Assembly (NCBI GenBank): GCA_965220415.1
Contig: OZ244829.1
Coordinates: 1,240,001 to 1,304,000 of the forward strand
DNA length: 64,000 nt
Direction of reading: 5' to 3'
Source: JAJDTR01 sp965220415
GTDB lineage: Bacteria > Poribacteria > WGA-4E > JAJDTR01
Below the pieces are notes generated by a model. It worked only from the letters and a program-made list of their open reading frames with translations. It did not search any database and was not told the DNA's origin. The translations under genes were made by a program, and so were the position numbers. Below, in pieces: positions 1 through 7,604 of this stretch (within the stretch, counting starts at the first letter, position 1; each line of letters opens with the position of its first letter).

Positions 1-698
1 TGAGCGATCTTAACGAGGCGGTTCAGCAAACAATCTTCGAAAGCGGACGAGTACCTCCAAACAAATGGGGTATTTGGGTTGGATGTCGTACTGAAGGCGA
101 ACGCGCTGTCGCAGTATGCCGAATGGAGAAACACGAAACTATATATCGCGACGGTAAGGCGCGAAGAGAAATAAACAACGATGCCTTAATGTGCTTATAT
201 CAATACGATGCACGTGTGATTTGGAATAGTGAACTGACAGTGCTTCGCTTTCCTCTCGTCCCCTATCGGAGGTGGAAAGCGATCGATATCCGTGTGAGCG
301 GAACTTGGTATCGGCCCCCCTTCCGGGATGATGATGGGGTCGGAGACACTCACTTTTTTGAAGCCGATGTTACGATTTCGGGAATAGCGGGGCAGCCGGA
401 ATCGATCCTCACACCCGCAGGGGACTTCGAGAACTGTTTTAAAATCCAGTACGAGATGACGCGAATGTCCTTCGAAACTACAAAGTTTACGGCGGCTTGG
501 CTTGTTTTTGAACAAAGGAAACTCGAACTTTTTGAAGCAGAGTTACGCAAAGAATTAACGACGCTTTTCAGGGACGCATTGCCAAGAATGCAGTTGGGCG
601 CCGTGTGGCTAGCCCCGGATGTCGGACCGGTAAGAATAGAACGCGCGGACGGCATCTCGGAATTAATCTCGTACGATGTCAAGAAAGGCAGTGATTAG
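1..698 (+). CDS. Lipoprotein-family protein, type B, 5' end outside window
   Basis: This is the C-terminal 231 residues of a gene that begins upstream of the window; the open frame is already running at base 3. It aligns along its whole visible length with the complete gene at 2035-3162, sharing motifs such as AVRQTIFESGRV, RWKAIDIRVSGT, ISGIAGQPE, MQLGAVWLAPDVGPVRIE and GISELISYDVKKGS. By that homology the missing part should hold a lipobox signal peptide and the YFPMT..GSRWVYR block. It ends in TAG, followed at once by heptamer repeats. I recognise no characterised domain; the function is unknown, probably an envelope-anchored protein. Confidence 0.8.
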   Translation, partial: SDLNEAVQQTIFESGRVPPNKWGIWVGCRTEGERAVAVCRMEKHETIYRDGKARREINNDALMCLYQYDARVIWNSELTVLRFPLVPYRRWKAIDIRVSGTWYRPPFRDDDGVGDTHFFEADVTISGIAGQPESILTPAGDFENCFKIQYEMTRMSFETTKFTAAWLVFEQRKLELFEAELRKELTTLFRDALPRMQLGAVWLAPDVGPVRIERADGISELISYDVKKGSD

Positions 699-719
699 TG
701 GCTAGTGACAAGTGGTCAG
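691..719 (+). repeat. Heptamer repeat (AGTGGYC type) at gene 3' end
   Basis: Period-7 sequence of the form AGTGGCT AGTGACA AGTGGTC AGT begins at the stop codon of the preceding gene. Related tracts lie at the 3' ends of the paralogues near 1912, 3146, 4256, 5380 and 6526, and near 43374. Confidence 0.75.
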
Positions 720-826
720 TAATACCAATTCGTAATCCATAAGTTACAACAACCGAGGGTTCGTAGTAGTGCAATTCATTGCACGTCGCGGATTAGATGT
801 AACATTTAGATTTTGAATTAGTATAA
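720..826. mobile_element. MITE-like element, family 3 (complete copy)
   Basis: About 107 bp with imperfect terminal inverted repeats of roughly 28 bp (left TAATACCAATTCGTAATC, right, reverse-complemented, TTATACTAATTCAAAATC). The equivalent spacer after the duplicated gene at 2035-3162 lacks it and reads GGTCGGTAAGACGTTCTC, which gives an empty site and points to insertion at a TA dinucleotide. Other copies lie at 26604-26712 and 43210-43369 (interrupted), with a fragment at 55337-55395. Confidence 0.8.
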
Positions 827-885
827 GACCTTCTCTACAGACAACCAATCGCAGCGTTGTCCTCAACAAGATTAAGGAGGCACCA

Positions 886-1929
886 ATGTTTATACCTGAA
901 TATTCTAAATCCAATCCGCCGCGAAAAAGACAGAGGGTGGGTCTGTTTTCACTGGTCACTAGCCACTGGCCACTAGCCACTGCTTTTATTGCCATCCTGT
1001 TAAGTGCCGGGTGTGCAGACGAAACTATAAACAATCCCATAGCCGAAAAGCCCGTTGAAGATAGCAAGCCTGACGAAATCGTATCCACATCCACCAATTA
1101 CTTTCCAATGACAGCCGGGAGTCGCTGGGTTTACCGCAGTCCAGACGGCTCCGAATGGTCGCGAGAAGTCACCGAAACCGAGGAAGTAGGTTCGCGCAGT
1201 TACCATTACTTCAGCTATGATCCGCCAATCGAAGACAATCAATTCGCCTTTTTCCGAGCACCCGTGTACATAGCAACCCTCACTAGTGTTGTCCTGAAGG
1301 TCAAAAACAGCGACATCAATGATGCGATTCGGCAAATAGTTCTTGAGAGCAACGATAACTCACCAGGCTGGACGTGGGTCCAAATATTCCAAAACGGCGT
1401 GTGGCAAACACGGAAAGAGGGATTGGCCTTCTTGAATAATTACAGCGCAAGCGGGGTTTTGCATAGTGATTCGGGAATCCTGATTCGTTTGCCGCTTGTT
1501 CCCGGTCAGACGTGGGAGATGCTCACTATTAGATTGAGCGGCTCCTCGGAGATGGCTTTCATGCACCACTCCTTTGAATCCGATTTGGAGATTCTGGGAA
1601 GCGTTGGACACCGGCATTCGGTTGCGACGCCCGCGGGCATCTTTGAAGATTGTCTTAACATCCAATACGAGGCGAAGCCGCCATCGGTCCGAACCTCAGA
1701 GTTCACAGATCAGGCAGAAGCGTCAGAAAACGTAAAGATAAAGCGCCGCAAACATATGGAAGCAGAGATTCGCAAAGAATTGACAACACTGTTGACGAGC
1801 GTGATACCGAAACTAGGGTTGGAATCGGTGTGGTTGGCGCCTGGGGTTGGACCGGTAAGGATAAAGAGCGCACAGGGGATGGCAGTATTGATTGACTACG
1901 AGGTAAAGGCAGTGCCTAGTGGTCAGTGA
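886..1929 (+). CDS. Lipoprotein-family protein, type A copy 1
   Basis: A 347-residue protein. The start is fixed by a strong AAGGAGG Shine-Dalgarno 6 bases before the ATG. The N-terminus has a basic stretch (PRKRQR), a hydrophobic segment and a lipobox ending LLSAGC, so it should be lipid-anchored. The shared block NYFPMTAGSRWVYRSPDGSE follows at about residues 68-87, and the C-terminus has the family motif WLAPGVGPVRIK then LIDYEVKAVPSGQ. Bases 944-985, encoding the hydrophobic part of the signal peptide (SLVTSHWPLAT), are the reverse complement of the heptamer repeat that flanks these genes. It is nearly identical over long stretches to 3222-4271. Function unknown. Confidence 0.85.
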   Translation: MFIPEYSKSNPPRKRQRVGLFSLVTSHWPLATAFIAILLSAGCADETINNPIAEKPVEDSKPDEIVSTSTNYFPMTAGSRWVYRSPDGSEWSREVTETEEVGSRSYHYFSYDPPIEDNQFAFFRAPVYIATLTSVVLKVKNSDINDAIRQIVLESNDNSPGWTWVQIFQNGVWQTRKEGLAFLNNYSASGVLHSDSGILIRLPLVPGQTWEMLTIRLSGSSEMAFMHHSFESDLEILGSVGHRHSVATPAGIFEDCLNIQYEAKPPSVRTSEFTDQAEASENVKIKRRKHMEAEIRKELTTLLTSVIPKLGLESVWLAPGVGPVRIKSAQGMAVLIDYEVKAVPSGQ

Positions 1930-1942
1930 CCAGTGGCCAGTA
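1912..1942 (+). repeat. Heptamer repeat over stop codon
   Basis: AGTGGTC AGTGACC AGTGGCC AGT runs through the last sense codons and the TGA stop of the type A gene, so the residues SGQ at its end come from the repeat. Confidence 0.75.
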
Positions 1943-2034
1943 AGGGAAAAGGGTTTGTCCATGACTCGACGGAGTGGAAAGATTGTGTGAACCTTTGGAA
2001 AGATTCAATTGGCGCTTGGTTTGAGGAGGCAAGA

Positions 2035-3162
2035 ATGTCCATACATCGTTTTTTCAAAAAGCGATTCCCGCTGAGAAGTAGACCTAGGGGACTCGCCTTT
2101 CTCTGTTTCATCCTATTAATGTACGGTTGTGGAGATGAAAGTATCAACGCCCCTTTGGGCGGAAGTGTCAATGGTACGACAGAAACCGAAGATCTCGTGC
2201 CAATGTCTTCTATCTATTTTCCAATGACCCTTGGCAGCCGGTGGGTTTACCGCAGCGCCGACGGATCCGAATGGTCGAGAGAAGTGACCAAAACCGAGGA
2301 AGTTGGCTCGCATCTTTACCATTTCTTCAGTTACAGTCCCCTAATTGACGACGATCAATTGGACTCTTCCGAGACTCCCACCTATACACCAACTCCTTAT
2401 GTAAAAACCCTTGATGGGCGGCTTATATACGAAATCAAGATGAGCGATCTTAACGACGCTGTTCGGCAAACAATCTTCGAAAGCGGACGAGTACCTCCTA
2501 ACAGATGGGTTACTGGGACAAGATGTCGTACTGAAGGCGAGCGCGCTGTCGCAGTATGCCGATTGAGGAAACTCGAAACTATAGTTCGTGACGGAAGGGA
2601 GTTACAGGAAATAAACAACGATGCCTTAATGCTTTTACATGGGTATGACGCACGTGTGGTTTGGAATAGTGAATTGACAGTGCTTCGTATTCCTCTCGTT
2701 CCCTATCGGAGGTGGAAAGCGATCGATGTCCGTGTGAGCGGAACTAGGTATTTCGCCCCCTTCTGGCGCGTAGACGGGGTCGGAGAGACTCACTCATTTG
2801 AAGCCAACATTACAATTTCGGGAATAGCGGGACAGCCGGAACCGGTCGTCACACCCGCAGGCGCCTTCGCGAACTGTCTTAAAATTCGATACGAGATGAC
2901 GCGGTTGGCCCTCGAAACGACAGAATTTAACACGGGTTGGGTTGTATTTGAACAAAGGAAACTCGACCTTTTTGAAGCGGAGCTACGCAAAGAGTTGACA
3001 ACGCTCTTCAGGGACGGATTGCCGAGAATGCAGTTGGGCGCCGTGTGGTTAGCACCGGACATCGGACCGGTAAGAATAGAACGCGCAGACGGTATCTCGG
3101 AATTAATCTCATACGATGTCAAGAAAGGCAGCAATCCGAGGCAAGTGGCTAGTGGTCGGTAA
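2035..3162 (+). CDS. Lipoprotein-family protein, type B copy 2
   Basis: A 375-residue lipoprotein. I place the start at 2035 because GAGGAGG lies just upstream and the protein then begins MSIHRFFKKRFPLRSR, as the type C paralogues do. The lipobox ends LLMYGC at about residue 30. The shared block SIYFPMTLGSRWVYRSADGS follows. The C-terminal half matches the partial gene at the window start, ending ELISYDVKKGSNPRQVASGR; the last residues ASGR are encoded by the heptamer repeat. No domain of known function is recognised. It is part of a tandem duplication whose repeat unit is one B gene plus one A gene. Confidence 0.85.
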   Translation: MSIHRFFKKRFPLRSRPRGLAFLCFILLMYGCGDESINAPLGGSVNGTTETEDLVPMSSIYFPMTLGSRWVYRSADGSEWSREVTKTEEVGSHLYHFFSYSPLIDDDQLDSSETPTYTPTPYVKTLDGRLIYEIKMSDLNDAVRQTIFESGRVPPNRWVTGTRCRTEGERAVAVCRLRKLETIVRDGRELQEINNDALMLLHGYDARVVWNSELTVLRIPLVPYRRWKAIDVRVSGTRYFAPFWRVDGVGETHSFEANITISGIAGQPEPVVTPAGAFANCLKIRYEMTRLALETTEFNTGWVVFEQRKLDLFEAELRKELTTLFRDGLPRMQLGAVWLAPDIGPVRIERADGISELISYDVKKGSNPRQVASGR

Positions 3163-3221
3163 GACGTTCTCTACAGACAACCAATCGCAGCGTTGTCCCC
3201 AACGAGATTAAGGAGGCACCA

Positions 3222-4271
3222 ATGTTTATACCTGAATATTCTAAATCGAAGTCGCCGCGAAAAAGACAGAGGGTGGGTCTCTTTTCACTGGTCACTAGCC
3301 ACTGGCCACTAGCCACTGCTTTTATTGCCTTCCTGTTAAGTGCCGGGTGCGCAGACGAAACCATAAACAGTCCCATAGCCGAAAAGCCCGTTGAAGATAG
3401 CAAGCCTGACGAAATCGTATCCACATCCACCAATTACTTTCCAATGACAGCCGGGAGTCGGTGGGTGTACCGTAATCGTGACGGTTCTGAATGGTCGCGT
3501 GAAGTGGTCAAAACCGAGGAAGTAGGTTCGCGCAGTTACCATTACTTCAGCTATGATCCGCCAATCGAAGACAATCAATTCGCAATTTTCCGAGCGCCCA
3601 TGTACACAGCAACCCCCGATAGCCTTTTCCTCAAGGTCAAAATCGGCGACATCAATGATGCGATTCGGAATACAATTCGCGAGAGCAACGAAGAAAACTT
3701 ACCACGCTGGCATTGGGTTCAAAGATTCGAAAACGGTGTGTGGCAAACACGGAAAGAGGGATTAGCCTTCTTGAATAATTACAGCGCAAGCGGGGTTTTG
3801 CATAGTGATTCGGGAATCCTGCTTCGTTTGCCGCTTGTTCCCGGTCAGACGTGGGAGATGCTCACTATTAGATTGAGCGGCTCCTCGGAGATGGCTTTCA
3901 TGCACCACTCTTTTGAATCCGATGTGGCGATTCTGGGAAGCGTTGAAGACCTGTATTCGATTGTGACGCCTGCAGGCATATTTGAAGATTGTCTTAACAT
4001 TCAATACGAGGCGAAGCCGCCATCAGTCAAGACTATAGGATTCGCAGATTGGAGTGAAGTTCCAGAAGAAAACGTAAAGATAATGCGCCGCAAACATATG
4101 GAAACAGAGCTTCGCAAGGAATTGACAACTCTATTGACGCATATGATGCCAAAATTAGGGTTGGAATCGGCGTGGTTGGCGCCTGGGGTTGGACCGGTAA
4201 GAATAAAGAGTGCCGAGGGCACGACAATATTGATTGACTACGAGGTAAAGGCAGTGCCTAGTAGTCAGTGA
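3222..4271 (+). CDS. Lipoprotein-family protein, type A copy 2
   Basis: A 349-residue lipoprotein with the same AAGGAGG ribosome site, start context and lipobox (LLSAGC) as the copy at 886. The signal peptide again contains heptamer-derived codons (SLVTSHWPLAT). The middle third (about residues 130-170) and the last 80 residues have diverged, while the stretch WQTRKEGLAFLNNYSASG and its downstream neighbour are conserved. It ends LIDYEVKAVPSSQ over a heptamer tract. Function unknown; probably outer-membrane or periplasm-facing. Confidence 0.85.
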   Translation: MFIPEYSKSKSPRKRQRVGLFSLVTSHWPLATAFIAFLLSAGCADETINSPIAEKPVEDSKPDEIVSTSTNYFPMTAGSRWVYRNRDGSEWSREVVKTEEVGSRSYHYFSYDPPIEDNQFAIFRAPMYTATPDSLFLKVKIGDINDAIRNTIRESNEENLPRWHWVQRFENGVWQTRKEGLAFLNNYSASGVLHSDSGILLRLPLVPGQTWEMLTIRLSGSSEMAFMHHSFESDVAILGSVEDLYSIVTPAGIFEDCLNIQYEAKPPSVKTIGFADWSEVPEENVKIMRRKHMETELRKELTTLLTHMMPKLGLESAWLAPGVGPVRIKSAEGTTILIDYEVKAVPSSQ

Positions 4272-4353
4272 CCAGTATGTAAGGAAAGAGAGTTTGCCCA
4301 ATACCCAACAGAGTGGAAAGATTATACTGGCGCTCGGTTTGAGGAGGCAAAAT

Positions 4354-5394
4354 ATGTCCATACATTCTTTCTTCAATAGGCAATTCCCTCTGAGGAGCAG
4401 GACTAGGGGAGTCGCCTTTTTCTGTTTCATCCTGTTGATGTCCGGGTGCGGCGGAGAAGAATCCGTGGACAAACCGGTAGTCGAGTCCGTGAGAGACGAG
4501 AAATCCATTAACGACGTGCCTATAGCTATCCCCTATTATCCAATGACAGTCGGCAACCGCTGGGTTTACCGTAATCCCGACGGCTCCGAATGGTCGCGCG
4601 AGGTCGCCCAATCGGAAATTATTGAGCACGTTTTCTACTATTCTTTCACCTATGATCCGCCACTAGCGGGGGAGGATCCCAATTTTATCAAATCGCCTAC
4701 TTATGTCGTTGACCCGGTCGTTGACCCAGCCGGTATTATCCTCCATACCAGGACAAACGACATGAACGACGCTGTTTGGCAAATTGTTCTGCTTAGCCAA
4801 GGCAATTTCTCGGGCTGGTCCATAAGGCGAGGGTTCCGCAACGGCGTTTGGAGCATACGAAAAAAGCATAACGACATTTTAGTCTCCCTTTTTTATTCCC
4901 AAATACGCGTCACAGAGCACAGTGATTTTACTCTGCTGAATTTTCCGCCCGATTACCCCCAGCGGAGAAAAGTAATTCATATGAGGATAACTGGAAACGA
5001 CAACTTTACCCCTGACGCTTACGTCCTCGGTTTTGAAACTCAAGTGCGTATCTGGGGAAATACGACTATAGAACCCGTGGTAACGACGTCCATAGGCGGA
5101 TTCGAGAACTGCCTGAAAATTGAATTCGACGTGGAGGCAACGCCTGTAAAAACGCTGGTGTACAAACCAGTCGATTTGTGGGCCAGTCGCACTAGAAAAG
5201 AACACAACGCGTTCCTTGAGCTTTTAGAAGATGAGCTTAACGGCGAACTAACAAAGCTACTCTCGAGTCTAATGCAAACCCTGAATCTGCAAACGATGTG
5301 GCTTGCCCCAGGCATTGGTGCCGTCAAAATTGAAACTCCCGATGGCATCGCCGAATTGATTGATTACGAAATTAAGGCAGTGGCCAGTGATTAG
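4354..5394 (+). CDS. Lipoprotein-family protein, type C copy 1
   Basis: A 346-residue lipoprotein. The start is chosen at MSIHSFFNRQF behind GAGGAGG. The lipobox ends LLMSGC, followed by GGEESVDKPV. It carries the shared block YYPMTVGNRWVYRNPDGSEW and a conserved C-terminus MWLAPGIGAVKIETPDGIAE. The central part differs from types A and B. It ends in a TAG within a four-unit heptamer tract (AGTGGCC AGTGATT AGTGACC AGTGGCC). Most similar to 5503-6540. Function unknown. Confidence 0.85.
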   Translation: MSIHSFFNRQFPLRSRTRGVAFFCFILLMSGCGGEESVDKPVVESVRDEKSINDVPIAIPYYPMTVGNRWVYRNPDGSEWSREVAQSEIIEHVFYYSFTYDPPLAGEDPNFIKSPTYVVDPVVDPAGIILHTRTNDMNDAVWQIVLLSQGNFSGWSIRRGFRNGVWSIRKKHNDILVSLFYSQIRVTEHSDFTLLNFPPDYPQRRKVIHMRITGNDNFTPDAYVLGFETQVRIWGNTTIEPVVTTSIGGFENCLKIEFDVEATPVKTLVYKPVDLWASRTRKEHNAFLELLEDELNGELTKLLSSLMQTLNLQTMWLAPGIGAVKIETPDGIAELIDYEIKAVASD

Positions 5395-5502
5395 TGACCA
5401 GTGGCCAGTGAGGGAGAATAGTTTGCTAACGACTCAACGAAGTGGAGAAATCATGTGAGCCTTTGGAAAGGTTATAGTGACGCTTGGAGTCGGGAGGCAA
5501 AA

Positions 5503-6540
5503 ATGTCTATACGCCGTTTGTTCAATAGGCAATTCCCGCTGAGGAGCAGGACTAGGAAACTCGCCTTTCTCTGTTTCATCCTATTGATGTCCGGGTGCGG
5601 CGGAGAGGAATCCGTGGATAAACCGATGGCCGAGGCCGTGGGAGACGAGAAACCCATTAACGACGTGCCTATAGCTATCCCCTATTATCCAATGACGGTC
5701 GGCAACCGCTGGGTTTACCGTAATCCCGACGGCTCAGAATGGTCGCGCGAGGTCGCCCAATCGGAAAGTAACCTGCACGAGACCTATCATTCTTTCAGCT
5801 ACCATCCGCCGCTCGCGGACACGCATCCCATGTTTATCAAATCACCTACCTATGTGGTTGCCGCGGACGGCATTTTTCTCCAAGCCAAGTTAAACGACAT
5901 AAACGACGCTGTTTGGCAAACTGTCCTGCAAAGCAACGAGAATCCTTCGAGATGGGGGAGACGCCAGCAATACAGTGATCGAGTGTGGACCACAGTTAGA
6001 GGCCCCGGCAACATCTTCAAATTAATCTACCTGTTTTACGCCAAAATAAACGTTACTAAGCACAGTGATTTTACTTTGCTGCATTTGCCAGCCGATTACC
6101 CCCAGCGGAAAAAAGCAATCCATATGACGATAACTGGACACGACCACACTCACCCCGGGAATTACGCCCACGGTTATGAAGTTAAAGTGCGTATATGGGA
6201 AAATACGTCTTTTGAACCCGTGGTAACGACGTCCATGGGCAGATTCGAGAACTGTCTAAAACTTGAATACAGCGCAGAGGCAACGCCCGTCAAAACGCTA
6301 GTGTATGAAATAGGCGCGGGAATAGTCATGCGTCATAGAGAAATAAGCGAGTCGTTCCTTGAGCATTTGGAAGATGAGATTAATAAAGAACTAGCTGTCC
6401 TTGTTCCGATGTTAAAGTACAACCTGAAGTTGCAAACAATGTGGCTTGCTCCAGGCGTCGGTCCCGTGAAAATAGAAACGCTCGATGGCTACGCCGAACT
6501 GATTGACTACGAAATTAAGACAGTGCCTAGTAGTCAGTGA
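5503..6540 (+). CDS. Lipoprotein-family protein, type C copy 2
   Basis: A 345-residue lipoprotein and the last member of the array. CGGGAGG precedes the chosen ATG (MSIRRLFNRQF). The lipobox is LLMSGC and the next 90 residues are almost the same as in the copy at 4354. The C-terminus reads MWLAPGVGPVKIETLDGYAE then LIDYEIKTVPSSQ. The array order B-A-B-A-C-C suggests one duplication of an A/B pair and another of a C gene. The product is unrecognised beyond its lipoprotein nature. Confidence 0.85.
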   Translation: MSIRRLFNRQFPLRSRTRKLAFLCFILLMSGCGGEESVDKPMAEAVGDEKPINDVPIAIPYYPMTVGNRWVYRNPDGSEWSREVAQSESNLHETYHSFSYHPPLADTHPMFIKSPTYVVAADGIFLQAKLNDINDAVWQTVLQSNENPSRWGRRQQYSDRVWTTVRGPGNIFKLIYLFYAKINVTKHSDFTLLHLPADYPQRKKAIHMTITGHDHTHPGNYAHGYEVKVRIWENTSFEPVVTTSMGRFENCLKLEYSAEATPVKTLVYEIGAGIVMRHREISESFLEHLEDEINKELAVLVPMLKYNLKLQTMWLAPGVGPVKIETLDGYAELIDYEIKTVPSSQ

Positions 6541-6608
6541 CCAGTGCCCGGTAAGGGACACTGCGTTTCTTTGTTCCGTTTCCGCTTATCCTAAAGGAGG
6601 ACAACATC

Positions 6609-6980
6609 ATGCTTGCTGACGTTAATGTGAAGCAAATAGTGATTACGACTGTCATCGTCGTCCTGACTGTTGCAGTGATGTACACCGTCTTGATTATAGC
6701 ATTGAGTTACGTTAACGGCAAGTATCTAGAAACAGCCTTGGTAGACTTCAAAGACTTGGTGGGTGCTGAGGTACTTCGCGCCAAAGATCCACCCGCGCCT
6801 CAAGTACGACGACCTGCTGTGGATCCTGTGTCCGTGCTTGCGGCATCGCCAGATAAGGAGATTGAATCGAGCACACCAAGCAATCCACCACAGAAAGTTG
6901 ATCCAGGTACGGCGACTCAGGACGATGAAACGCGTGGACGGGAAGTGAATCCATCGCGCACACAACCCGATTCTAAATGA
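6609..6980 (+). CDS. Small membrane-anchored protein
   Basis: A 123-residue protein preceded by AAAGGAGG at good spacing. Residues 9-33 form one strong transmembrane helix (IVITTVIVVLTVAVMYTVLI...). The rest (from about residue 45) is Pro-, Asp- and Thr-rich, charged and probably disordered (for example DPPAPQVRRPAVDP and NPPQKVDPGTATQ). It lies 68 bp after the lipoprotein array and may be co-transcribed. I recognise no family. The topology suggests an N-terminal anchor with an extended tail. Confidence 0.7.
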   Translation: MLADVNVKQIVITTVIVVLTVAVMYTVLIIALSYVNGKYLETALVDFKDLVGAEVLRAKDPPAPQVRRPAVDPVSVLAASPDKEIESSTPSNPPQKVDPGTATQDDETRGREVNPSRTQPDSK

Positions 6981-7485
6981 ACTATACTCCACGCTGCTGA
7001 GAATTGCTTATTTTGTAGGAGCGATCTCCGAATCGCTACCTATTTAATCTTGGTAGCCCCAGAGGAGATCAAGCGAATGAATAATGAGCCCGATAGGAAT
7101 CCCACAGGTGGAAACTGCGGACGTTACCCCATTCAATATTCGTTCGCTTGGTGCTGTCTCTATAATCGGCGAAGCAAGCCTTAAATCTTGAAAAGCGCAA
7201 TTTCTGACAGCGCACGGTATAGATACCTATCCATTACCGCAATCTACCTACCCAACTCCGGCTAATGCGCGGGCATATTCGTCCATCACTACCCTGCGGC
7301 TTGTTTATTCACGGCAGTTCATCGAACATGGACAAGTGACACCGCAATTCCCCATCCAAATCGAATACCCATTAAACACCTCTCCAAAATAGCTCTTTGA
7401 ATGTTAGTGGGATTTCTATTGTTAGCATTTCTCACTGATGCAGAGTCTAAAACACCGCCAACGCACCCCCTTGAAAAAATTCGTG
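6981..7485. repeat. Gene-free spacer with repeat pieces and one 36-bp unit
   Basis: No credible gene. It holds a palindromic GTAGGAGCGATCTCC-type piece near 7017-7042 (also seen near 22482 and 30441) and one complete head-tail unit of the self-nesting repeat at 7068-7103 (ATCAAGCGAATGAATAATGA to GATAGGAATCCC). The unit lies inside a GCCCCAGAGG...ACAGGT context whose uninterrupted form is near 55085. I see nothing from 7110 to 7485. Confidence 0.65.
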
Positions 7486-7514
7486 TTGACCCACTGCGTA
7501 AAAATTGCTACCAT
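7486..7514 (+). promoter_or_regulatory. Candidate sigma70-type promoter for formate dehydrogenase operon
   Basis: TTGACC and TACCAT are separated by 17 bp, about 90 bp before the first formate dehydrogenase gene. This is a weak -10 match found by eye only. Confidence 0.35.
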
Positions 7515-7604
7515 TTAGCAGTACCGGTTAGCTTTGGCATCCAAAAGGGCTAATGCGTAACGCTTGGATTTGCTTTCTTCTCGCAATCGATTATCGACTA
7601 CACA

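Noticed and set aside
6609..6980. Type IX or TonB/TolA-like energy-transducing protein
   Set aside because: One transmembrane helix with a Pro-rich tail is suggestive, but there is no C-terminal TonB or TolA domain.
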